Assembly: GCA_031081715.1 (NCBI GenBank)
Contig: JAVHMA010000010.1
Coordinates: 1-64,000 of the forward strand
Reading direction: 5' to 3'
From: Armatimonadota bacterium
GTDB lineage: Bacteria > Sysuimicrobiota > Sysuimicrobiia > Sysuimicrobiales > Humicultoraceae
DNA length: 64,000 nt
Part shown: piece after piece, positions 42,502 through 49,719 of the stretch
Numbering within the stretch: the stretch's first letter is position 1
Layout: the number at the start of each line of letters is the position of its first letter
Notes under the pieces: generated by a model
What the model was told of the DNA's origin: nothing
What the model saw: the letters and a program-made list of their open reading frames with translations, nothing else
The model's database searches: none
Position numbers and translations under genes: made by a program

Positions 42502-43479
42502 CTAGCGGGCCCGGACGAGCACGAACTCGGCGAGCTCCCGGAGGCTGGCGGCCGCGGGGGTGGCGGGCAGCGGCGCGAGCGCCGCGGTGGCGCGGCGGGC
42601 GAAGGTGGCCGCGGTGTCCAGCGCGTGCCGGACCCCGCCGTAGCGGTCAACGATCGCGCGGAGCTCCTGGTGGGCGCCGTCGCCGGAGGCGTGGCGGACC
42701 AGCGCGCGCAGGCGCTGCCGGTCGCCCTCGTCAGCGCGCCGCAACGCGGTGATTACCGGTAGGGTGACTCTGCCGGCGTCGATGTCGCTCCCGATCGGCT
42801 TGCCGAGCGCCTCCGGCGTGCCGGTCAGGTCGAGGGCATCATCGGTGATCTGGAACGCCTGGCCCCAGCGCAGGCCGAACTCGGCGAGCGCGCCCGCGAC
42901 GTCGGGCCCCGCGCCCGCGATCAGCGCACCGGCCCGGCACGCCGCGGAGAACAGTCGCGCCGTCTTGCCTTCGATGATCGCGAAGTAGGTGGCCTCGTCC
43001 TCGTGGGGCTCGCCGCCCAGCTTCACCGCGGTAATCTCCGCCTGGCTCATCGCGACCGCGGCCTGTGCGATCGTGGGGGCGACCTCGGGGTGGCGAATAC
43101 GGCTGACCAGGTCGAACGCGGTGGCGAACAGGTAGTCGCCGAGCAGCACCGCCACCTGGTTGCCCCACAGCATGTTCACCGTGGCGACGCCCCGCCGCAG
43201 CTCCGCGACGTCGATGATGTCGTCGTGGATCAGCGACGCGATGTGGATGAGCTCGACCGTGCCCGCCAGCCAGAGTCGCTGCTCATCCGCCCCGCCGCAC
43301 GCCGCGGCCGAGAGCAGGGCGAGCGCCGGCCGTACGAGCTTCCCGCGCGAGGCCAGCACGTGCCCGACCAGTTCGCCGACGAACGGGTCCTCGGAGGCCA
43401 GCTCGCGCCGCAGCACACCGTCGAGAGCCTCCAGGTCGCCGGCGACGGGCCGGTAGATCGTGGCGAGGTCCGTGGCCAT
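42502..43479 (-). CDS. Trans-polyprenyl diphosphate synthase (quinone side chain type)
   Basis: A 325-residue all-alpha prenyltransferase. The first Asp motif is in 'SLIHDDIID' and the second in 'QITDDALD', with 'SRGKLVRPALALLS' upstream. It makes the long prenyl tail of mena- or ubiquinone; chain length cannot be read. Its position inside the quinol-oxidising cluster suits a quinone role. Confidence 0.9.
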   Translation of the reverse strand: MATDLATIYRPVAGDLEALDGVLRRELASEDPFVGELVGHVLASRGKLVRPALALLSAAACGGADEQRLWLAGTVELIHIASLIHDDIIDVAELRRGVATVNMLWGNQVAVLLGDYLFATAFDLVSRIRHPEVAPTIAQAAVAMSQAEITAVKLGGEPHEDEATYFAIIEGKTARLFSAACRAGALIAGAGPDVAGALAEFGLRWGQAFQITDDALDLTGTPEALGKPIGSDIDAGRVTLPVITALRRADEGDRQRLRALVRHASGDGAHQELRAIVDRYGGVRHALDTAATFARRATAALAPLPATPAAASLRELAEFVLVRAR

Positions 43480-43495
43480 CCCCGGGCCGCTGCGG

Positions 43496-43603
43496 CTAGG
43501 CCTCGGCGATCAGTCCGAACGACGCCACGAAGAGGAGCAGCAGGAAGAACAGCGCGTAGAAGATCAGGTAGCCGATCCAGACGCCGAGCGCGCGGCGCGT
43601 CAC
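43496..43603 (-). CDS. 35-residue single-helix membrane peptide
   Basis: GTG at 43603 overlaps the MvhD-like gene stop by 4 nt and the frame ends in TAG at 43496-43498. The product is almost entirely one hydrophobic helix ('GVWIGYLIFYALFFLLLLFV'). Its coupling suggests a small accessory subunit of the neighbouring membrane complex, as with small bc- or oxidase-complex peptides. It is too short for homology by eye. Confidence 0.6.
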   Translation of the reverse strand: MTRRALGVWIGYLIFYALFFLLLLFVASFGLIAEA

Positions 43604-44067
43604 GAGCCGCCCTCCTCGGCCGAGGCCCGGGCGGGCGCCGCGGGGCGGGCGGCGGCGGGCGCCGGCGGCCGCAGCCGCCCGAGCGCGTCGAGCAGACCGG
43701 CGACATCCGCCAGGAACGCCTCGCGGTCGTGCAGCCCGTGCGCGAGCATCGTCAGGCGTTCCGGCTCGACCTTGCGGCGCTGCAGCCGGCGCTGGAGCTG
43801 CTCGATGCGCTCCTGCATCAGGTAGTTCCCCTCGCGGTTCAGGCAGTCGCCGTAGGGGCAGCCGACCACAAAGACGCCGTCAGCGCCCGCGCGGAGCGCG
43901 TCCTCCAGCCACGACGGGCGGATGAACCCCGAGCAGGGCACGCGGATGAGCACGACCGACGGGTGGGCGTGCAGCCGACCCGCCTCGTCGGTGAGCCCGG
44001 CCGTGGCCACGGCCCAGTCGCATACGAACCCGACCACGCGGGGGGCCCCTGCGGCCGCGGCGCTCAC
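43600..44067 (-). CDS. MvhD/FlpD-like Fe-S protein
   Basis: 155 residues resembling the MvhD (methyl-viologen-reducing hydrogenase delta) family: 'VGFVCDWAVATAG', 'IRVPCSGFIRPSW', 'GADGVFVVGCPYGDC' and 'REGNYLMQERIEQL'. Cys16, 45, 70 and 75 could hold a [2Fe-2S] cluster; the usual second Cys of C-x2-C is Ala here. MvhD passes electrons to HdrA-type flavoproteins. GTG overlaps the cytochrome b-ferredoxin stop by 4 nt, so it likely docks to that subunit. A long Ala/Pro tail follows. Confidence 0.82.
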   Translation of the reverse strand: MSAAAAGAPRVVGFVCDWAVATAGLTDEAGRLHAHPSVVLIRVPCSGFIRPSWLEDALRAGADGVFVVGCPYGDCLNREGNYLMQERIEQLQRRLQRRKVEPERLTMLAHGLHDREAFLADVAGLLDALGRLRPPAPAAARPAAPARASAEEGGS

Positions 44068-45221
44068 GCGCGCACCGCCTCGGCGACGCGCCGCTGGAGG
44101 TCGCTCTCCATAAACGCCGGCAGCTCCAGCGCCTCGAACGGGCACGCGCCGATACAGATGCCGCACTCCACGCAGCGCGAGTCGATGACGACGGCCAGCA
44201 GCTTGCGATTGGCGGCCGCGCGCGTCGCGCCGGGGTACGGCGAGGGGACCATGACGATCGCGTTGTACGGGCAGTCGTAGTAGCAGAGCTCGCAGCCGGT
44301 GCAGTTGCCGTCCACCACCTGCGCCACGCCCGCGTGCCGGATGCCCATCGCGTGCGGATCCTCGCGGTTGACGTACGGGATCGCGAACCCCGCCACGAAG
44401 AGCAGCCCGATGCCCGCGACGATCAGGAACGGCGGGACGTAGCCCGCCAGCCAGAAGGGCAGCAGGTAGAAGACGTCGAGCCACATGGTCGTGGGCTGCA
44501 CACCCGGCTGCGCGGGCGTCCCGGAGACCGCCGGGACAACGGCGGCCAGCAGGGTCACGATCCCAAGCGAGGTCAGCACCCAGGTCGCCGGCGGCCACAC
44601 CTTGGGGTGCCGGAGCCGCACGTAGTGCCACCACAGCAGCACGTACAGCGCCGACGCCGGGCCGACGTGAAGCAGCAGCATGCGCGGCATCGTCTCGTCG
44701 GAGATGCCCGGGCCCGCCTGGAGCACCCACGCGAAGCGCTCGCCGACCAGGGGGATCGAGCGCATCAGCCGGACCAGCTCCGAGAACACGACCAGGGCTC
44801 GCTCGTCCCAGACCAGGATATAGCCGGTCACCCCGACGAAGCCGCCGAAGAGCAGGAGGAACATGCCGGAGATCCACGGGCTGTCGCGCGCGAACAGGTA
44901 GCGATCGGTGAACCAGTTGCGGAACAGGTGGAGCAGCGCCGCGATGATGAACGCGTCCGCGGAGTACCGGTGGATGCCGCGGATCAGGCCGCCGTAGGGC
45001 ACCTGCTCGGTCAGATACGCCACCGAGGCATGGGCGCCGTTGAGGCTCGGCACATAGTAGAAGAAAATGAAGATGCCCGACAGGACCAGGACGAAGAGGA
45101 AGAGGTTGGTCAGGCCGCCCGTGTAGTAGAGCGGGTTGAGGTCGGACGGGTAGACGCGGTTGATCCACACGTCCAGCCCGAGTGTCCAGCGTTGCAACGC
45201 GGTCAGGTATCGACGGTACAC
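44064..45221 (-). CDS. Cytochrome b fused to C-terminal two-cluster ferredoxin motif
   Basis: 385 residues. Residues 1-230 are a cytochrome b/b6 N-terminal domain with both haem pairs intact: H84/H98 and H185/H199, each 14 apart. Further helices run to about 285. The tail carries two 4Fe-4S motifs (C307-x2-C-x2-C-x3-C317 and C350-x2-C-x2-C-x3-C360). There is no PEWY-type Qo segment. The GTG start lies 10 nt after a small membrane protein gene. It probably moves electrons from membrane haems to the cytoplasmic side. Confidence 0.88.
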   Translation of the reverse strand: MYRRYLTALQRWTLGLDVWINRVYPSDLNPLYYTGGLTNLFLFVLVLSGIFIFFYYVPSLNGAHASVAYLTEQVPYGGLIRGIHRYSADAFIIAALLHLFRNWFTDRYLFARDSPWISGMFLLLFGGFVGVTGYILVWDERALVVFSELVRLMRSIPLVGERFAWVLQAGPGISDETMPRMLLLHVGPASALYVLLWWHYVRLRHPKVWPPATWVLTSLGIVTLLAAVVPAVSGTPAQPGVQPTTMWLDVFYLLPFWLAGYVPPFLIVAGIGLLFVAGFAIPYVNREDPHAMGIRHAGVAQVVDGNCTGCELCYYDCPYNAIVMVPSPYPGATRAAANRKLLAVVIDSRCVECGICIGACPFEALELPAFMESDLQRRVAEAVRA

Positions 45222-45231
45222 GCCGGCCCCC

Positions 45232-45456
45232 CTAGCGCTCGGCCCGCCGCGGGCCGATCATGCCCATCTTGCGGAGCAGGAGCAGGAGCAGCCCGTAGAC
45301 GATGAAGATAGTCCCCAGCGCCGCGCCCCCGATCTGCCAGTACACCCGCCGCTCGGGCGACCCCAGGATCTCGCTGATGACAATGACCAACGCGCACGCA
45401 AGGCCCACGGCCGACAGCACAACGACCCCCGGGGCGTAGCGGCTGCGGTCAGACAC
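45232..45456 (-). CDS. Small two-helix membrane protein of the Rieske/b cluster
   Basis: 74 residues with two hydrophobic helices (about 10-28 and 42-61) and a basic C-terminus. I do not recognise it. The GTG start overlaps the upstream small gene by 8 nt, and its stop lies 10 nt before the cytochrome b-ferredoxin gene. It is likely a structural subunit of the complex. Confidence 0.65.
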   Translation of the reverse strand: MSDRSRYAPGVVVLSAVGLACALVIVISEILGSPERRVYWQIGGAALGTIFIVYGLLLLLLRKMGMIGPRRAER

Positions 45457-45718
45457 GGCGAGAGCCCTCCGGCCGGCCCCGGTCCAGGATGCGGTCGAAC
45501 AGCGCCACCGGCCGCCGCACGCGGCCGGCGGCGCGGTCCGCGGCGTAGATCAGCAGCGCGAGATACACCATGCTCCCCAGGAAGAGCACCATCCACCCCA
45601 GCGCCTCCAGCGACCCGTACAGCCGCGCGCCGTCGAGCGCCGCGCGCACACCCTGCCACAGCCGCGAGAACGACGCGACCGCAGCGGCGAACACCGCCCA
45701 GGAGAGCGCCGTCCGCAT
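45449..45718 (-). CDS. Small membrane protein of the Rieske/b cluster
   Basis: 89 residues with an N-terminal hydrophobic stretch and one clear helix (about 40-60, 'LGWMVLFLGSMVYLALLIYA'), ending in a charged tail. I do not recognise it. It follows the cytochrome b gene by 4 nt. Confidence 0.65.
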   Translation of the reverse strand: MRTALSWAVFAAAVASFSRLWQGVRAALDGARLYGSLEALGWMVLFLGSMVYLALLIYAADRAAGRVRRPVALFDRILDRGRPEGSRRV

Positions 45719-45722
45719 CGCG

Positions 45723-46883
45723 CTACGTGTGCGCCTCCGCGCGCGCGGGCCGGGGCGGCGGCGCCGGCGGCGCCTGCGCCTGCCGCCGGCGGTACCGGAC
45801 CTCCCAGACCAGCGCCCCGGACAGCACGAGGATCGTCGTCAGCAGCACGAGCGGCGGCTCGCGCTCGATCACCGCGATGTTGAACATGATCAGCGCCGTG
45901 AAGACCAGGAAGTAGACCAGCGCGAGCAGGCCCACGACGAAGAAGAACGGCCGCTCGAGCGGGCGCCGCCCCTTGCCGCGGTCGAGGAAGGGCACCAGCA
46001 TGCCGAACCCGATGAGCAGACCGGGCCCGAGCCCGGCCCACAGCGGCGGCGTGTACTTCACGTACTGGTAGAGCGCCAGGAAGTACCAGTCCGAGAGGAT
46101 GGGCAGCGGCGTCCGGTTGGGGTCGGCGCGCCGGCCCAGCTCGGCCGGCAGGACGTAGCTCGTCACCACCAGCATGGCCGTGAACAGCAGCACCGGGAAC
46201 AGTGACATGTTGAGCCGCCGCCGGCGCGTGCGGAAGAAGAACACCTCGGCGACGATAAGGAGGACGAGCGAGATCCCGAAGTGGAGCGCGTAGAACCGCG
46301 TCAGCGTCGCGGCGCCGACCGCGGGCCCGCCCAGGAACAGGTAGGCGATCATCGAGCCCACCTGGAACTGCTCGCCGATGACCGGGATCTTCGCGGTGAG
46401 CTCGTCGAAGAACACCGGCACCGTAAGCACCGTCTTCGCCGCCCAGAACGCCCGCTGGTTCCAGATCAGCAGGTAGCCGGTGATGCCGGAGATCATCGCC
46501 AGGACGAGCCCGGCAAACGCCCAGATCCACGACAGCTCGCCCGGCTTCTTGTACTCGCCCAGGAAGTACATGCGGTAGATGCGCAGGATGATCGTGATGA
46601 TCAGGCCGTCGGCCGCGTACTTGTGCATGCCGCGCCACAGCCAGCCGAAGGGAATGTCGTGCTGGATGCGCAGAATCGAATTGTACGCGCCTGTCGGCGT
46701 CGGCTCGTACCAGAACATCAGCACGACGCCGCTGACCACGGTCACGATCCAGAAGTAGTACAGCATGGGGCCCAGGAGGAACAGCGGGTTCGCCTGCCGG
46801 TCGACCAGCGTCTCGTCGAACAGGTCGAGCTTGGCGCGGCGGTCGCGGTACCACTCCTGCAGGTTCGCGAGCATGGTGCTCAT
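45723..46883 (-). CDS. Full-length cytochrome b/b6 lacking haem bH ligands
   Basis: A 386-residue subunit with about eight helices. It aligns well with cytochrome b6: 'RGMHKYAADGLIITIILRIY' and 'RFYALHFGISLVLL'. H87 and H201, the haem bL ligands, are present. The bH positions 14 residues later are Arg101 and Phe215, so haem bH cannot bind as usual. The Qo motif PEWY reads SDWY in 'LPILSDWYFLALYQ'. It follows the Rieske gene by 30 nt. This is the quinol-oxidation core of an unusual complex. Confidence 0.9.
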   Translation of the reverse strand: MSTMLANLQEWYRDRRAKLDLFDETLVDRQANPLFLLGPMLYYFWIVTVVSGVVLMFWYEPTPTGAYNSILRIQHDIPFGWLWRGMHKYAADGLIITIILRIYRMYFLGEYKKPGELSWIWAFAGLVLAMISGITGYLLIWNQRAFWAAKTVLTVPVFFDELTAKIPVIGEQFQVGSMIAYLFLGGPAVGAATLTRFYALHFGISLVLLIVAEVFFFRTRRRRLNMSLFPVLLFTAMLVVTSYVLPAELGRRADPNRTPLPILSDWYFLALYQYVKYTPPLWAGLGPGLLIGFGMLVPFLDRGKGRRPLERPFFFVVGLLALVYFLVFTALIMFNIAVIEREPPLVLLTTILVLSGALVWEVRYRRRQAQAPPAPPPRPARAEAHT

Positions 46884-46913
46884 CGGCGCGTCCGGCTCCG
46901 CGGGGGCATCGGC

Positions 46914-47576
46914 TCAGGCGATCCCGCCCGGCTCGACCCGCTCCACCAAGATCCGCCCGGCCTCGATCGTATAGAAGAAGGTGCGCGGCGGCCGCGGCGC
47001 GGGGCCGGAGAGCACGCGCCCGGGCATCGCCGGATCGGCGGGGTCGTAGATGCTCAGGTGGCACGGGCAGGCCATGAGCGCGTGGCGGCGGTTCTCGGGC
47101 GGCACATAGCCCCCGTAGCCCGAGGTCACCTCGCGCCACTCGGGAACGAAATTGTAGATGCAGCCCAGGTGCGGGCAGATCCGGGAGAACGCGATGACGT
47201 CGCTCTCGGTGAACTGCGGGGTGAGGCCCACGGTCCGCACCCAATCCCAGGGCAGCCGGATGCGCTGCGGCAGCCGGATGATGACGCCCGGCACGGCCTG
47301 GGTCTTGAACCCCTCCGGGGTGTACTGCGGGTAGCGTTGCGTGAAGACGAAGTACCGGAAATCCCACGGCTTCGCCAGCTCCGCCAGCGTCGCCGCGACC
47401 ACCGGCTCACCGGTCACGATGTCGCCCGCGGTCGGCGTGATGACGGCGAATGGCTCGACGTTGGGTTTGAGGAACCGCAGCAGCGGCGAGGAGAACGCGA
47501 CCAGCCCGCCTACAAGCGGCAGGCTGGCGGCCCACTTGAGGAACCGCCGGCGGTCCATCGCCTGGTCCTGTGCCAT
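46914..47576 (-). CDS. Rieske [2Fe-2S] protein
   Basis: 220 residues. The Tat-type N-terminus DRRRFLKWAAS acts as membrane anchor. The cluster-binding loops are 'CPHLGC' and 'CPCHLS', giving the two Cys and two His of a Rieske centre. The insert between them is long, about 43 residues. It accepts one electron from quinol and passes it to the dihaem cytochrome c encoded 10 nt upstream. Confidence 0.93.
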   Translation of the reverse strand: MAQDQAMDRRRFLKWAASLPLVGGLVAFSSPLLRFLKPNVEPFAVITPTAGDIVTGEPVVAATLAELAKPWDFRYFVFTQRYPQYTPEGFKTQAVPGVIIRLPQRIRLPWDWVRTVGLTPQFTESDVIAFSRICPHLGCIYNFVPEWREVTSGYGGYVPPENRRHALMACPCHLSIYDPADPAMPGRVLSGPAPRPPRTFFYTIEAGRILVERVEPGGIA

Positions 47577-47586
47577 CGCCCCCGTC

Positions 47587-48504
47587 CTACTGGCCGCGGC
47601 CGGGCTCGTACTCGTAGAGGAACGTCCACAGGTAGTCCACGAGCGCCCAGACCTCGTCCTCGGTGAGTTTGCCCTGGTAGGCCGGCATGTGGCCGCGGCC
47701 GATCCAGATCGCCTGGTAGAGTTCCGACGGCTTGCGCTGCAGCATCAGGTTCACGTCCGTGAAGATCCCCGGCCCCTCGCCCTGCGCCCAGCCCCACAGC
47801 CGGGCGGCCATCTCCCCGGAGAGCGCGCCGCCGCGGCCGCTCCCGTCGGGGCCGTGGCAGGCCGCGCACGTGGCCTGCCGGCCGCCGCCGATGTCCAGCG
47901 CCCGGTTCCGGTAGAGGTCGCGGCCGCGGGCCACCTGCGCCGGGGTCGTTGACCACGTCTTCACGTAGAACAGTACATCCCAGATCTGGTCGTCGGTCAA
48001 TGTCGGGAAACCTCGGTTGGCGCCGTACGCGGCCTTGGGGCCGAACGCCGGCATGGCCGTGTGCGGCCGGCCGAGCTTGATCGTCTCGAAGAGCGAGAAC
48101 GGCGAGTTCAGGCGCTGCGCGACCTGGTTGTGGAAGTTAGCCGGTCGCGACGGCAGATCCTCGCCCTTCACCGTCACGCCGAAGATGCGAAAGAAGTCGG
48201 TCAACGGGTTCTTGTGCGGGGCCACCAGCGTCGCGGCCGCCGGCCCGTCCCCGAACCCCTCCTGGCCGTGGCACGGCCAGCACGCCTGCTCGTACACGCG
48301 TCGGCCGCGCGCCGCCGACGGCTTCGGGTCGACCGGCGCCAGCGGCCACGGCGGCGGCGCCTGCGCCAGCCCGGCCCCCTGGGACGTCACAGCCCCGCGC
48401 AGCGGAACCGTCGGCTGACAGCCAGCGGCGACCGCCGCGAGCAACACCAGGATGACGAGCGCGCGGGACTGACGCGAGAGCACGCGGTACATCACGGCCG
48501 TCAT
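47587..48504 (-). CDS. Dihaem cytochrome c lipoprotein
   Basis: 305 residues with lipobox 'VAAGC' and two class I haem domains: CWPCH with distal Met in 'AMPAF', and CAACH with 'HMPAY'. It replaces cytochrome c1 as the electron acceptor of the Rieske protein, on the outer face of the membrane. It lies 37 nt after the carboxypeptidase-regulatory-domain gene and 10 nt before the Rieske gene. Confidence 0.9.
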   Translation of the reverse strand: MTAVMYRVLSRQSRALVILVLLAAVAAGCQPTVPLRGAVTSQGAGLAQAPPPWPLAPVDPKPSAARGRRVYEQACWPCHGQEGFGDGPAAATLVAPHKNPLTDFFRIFGVTVKGEDLPSRPANFHNQVAQRLNSPFSLFETIKLGRPHTAMPAFGPKAAYGANRGFPTLTDDQIWDVLFYVKTWSTTPAQVARGRDLYRNRALDIGGGRQATCAACHGPDGSGRGGALSGEMAARLWGWAQGEGPGIFTDVNLMLQRKPSELYQAIWIGRGHMPAYQGKLTEDEVWALVDYLWTFLYEYEPGRGQ

Positions 48505-48541
48505 TGGGTTCTGCGCCCCGCGGGGTTCTCCTCCCCCGCTG

Positions 48542-49453
48542 CTACGATCCCGCCCGCGCCACCGCCGCCAGCAGGCCGGCGACCAGCAGCGCCGCCAGGA
48601 CCCCGGCGGCCAGCGGCGCGCGCCACAGCCCCGCGGACGGCACGCCCGCGATTTCCAGCAGCAGCTCCCCGGGCGGGACGTCGCGCGCCGAGGCGCGCGA
48701 GTAGACCACGCCGTCCTCGACGACCGAGGGCAGCGGCTGCAGCCGCGGGGAGCGGGCTTCGGCCGGCGCGCTCACGAACAGCTCGACGCGGTCGGCCGGC
48801 AACGGCAACCGGCGGTGCAAGCCGATCGTCCCCGCGCCGCGCATCGCGTACTGGTAGGTGAGCTGGTGCCCGCCCGGCCGGACGATGAGCCGGTCCTGGA
48901 TGCCGGCCTCCGTGACGCGCGGTCGGTGCAGGCCATCGCCGAAGACGACGAAACGCGCGTCCGCCGGCAGCGGAAAGGCGAGGTCGCCCAGAAACGTGCG
49001 CGTCGTCGCGTTGTGCAGGTGCACGACCTCGGTGATGCGCGCGTACCCGGGACGCACCTCCGCGGCTACGCCGAGCAGGGTCATGCGCAGGGGCACGGTG
49101 GCGGCGGCGTCGTACACGCGCACCGTCACCTCGGCGGAGGCCGCCTCGATGACCGCGTGCGCCGCGTACGAGATCCCCTGGTGCCGCGCGCTCACCAGGT
49201 AACGACCGGCGTCGAGCCCCGCGAACGCGAAGCGGCCGGCCGCGTCGCTACGCGTGCGGCCGGCGGGCTCCGTGCCCTGGGGTCCGATGCGCACCAGCTC
49301 GATCGGCACGCCGGCCTCGGGCCGATCGGTCGTGGCATTGTGCACGGTCCCGCGGATGATCGCGGTCCCCGCGGCGGCGACCGGCGCCGTCGCGGCCGTC
49401 CCCCCGAGCACGGCGGACAGCAGCACGACCGCCAGCGCCGTGACGCGCTTCAC
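48542..49453 (-). CDS. Secreted protein with carboxypeptidase-regulatory-like domain
   Basis: 303 residues: a signal peptide, an Ig-like CarboxypepD_reg domain (about 30-115, 'GTVHNATTDRPEAGVPIELV', 'FAGLDAGRYLVSA'), a second beta domain and a C-terminal membrane helix (about 280-298). The GTG start overlaps the CcmI-like stop by 4 nt. Its place between ccm genes and a cytochrome c gene suggests help in cytochrome assembly, but no direct motif shows this. Confidence 0.7.
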   Translation of the reverse strand: MKRVTALAVVLLSAVLGGTAATAPVAAAGTAIIRGTVHNATTDRPEAGVPIELVRIGPQGTEPAGRTRSDAAGRFAFAGLDAGRYLVSARHQGISYAAHAVIEAASAEVTVRVYDAAATVPLRMTLLGVAAEVRPGYARITEVVHLHNATTRTFLGDLAFPLPADARFVVFGDGLHRPRVTEAGIQDRLIVRPGGHQLTYQYAMRGAGTIGLHRRLPLPADRVELFVSAPAEARSPRLQPLPSVVEDGVVYSRASARDVPPGELLLEIAGVPSAGLWRAPLAAGVLAALLVAGLLAAVARAGS

Positions 49454-49719
49454 GGCTCCTCGGCCAGGGCGGCGAGCCGGCGACCTACCGCGGCGAGCTC
49501 GGCCTCGAGCGTCGCGCGCTGCGCGCGGTAGTCCTCGTCGGAGAGCTTGCCCGTCTGCCAGTCGAGCTCGAGGTCGCGCAGCGACTGCACTGCGGCCACC
49601 CGCGCGTTCTCGAGCGCGGTCCGCGGGTCGGTTCGGCCGATCGGGCCACGCCGGAACGCCGGCGCCAGCAGATAGGCCGCCGCGGTCACGGACAGGAGGA
49701 GCAGCAGCGCCTCGATCAC
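49450..49719 (-). CDS. Short CcmI-like membrane protein
   Basis: 89 residues: one N-terminal helix (about 4-20), then a charged helical segment ('ALENARVAAVQSLRDLELDW', 'KLSDEDYRAQRATLEAELA') like the N-terminal part of CcmI, the apocytochrome chaperone subunit. The TPR part of CcmI is missing. GTG overlaps the ccmF stop by 4 nt. Confidence 0.72.
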   Translation of the reverse strand: MIEALLLLLSVTAAAYLLAPAFRRGPIGRTDPRTALENARVAAVQSLRDLELDWQTGKLSDEDYRAQRATLEAELAAVGRRLAALAEEP

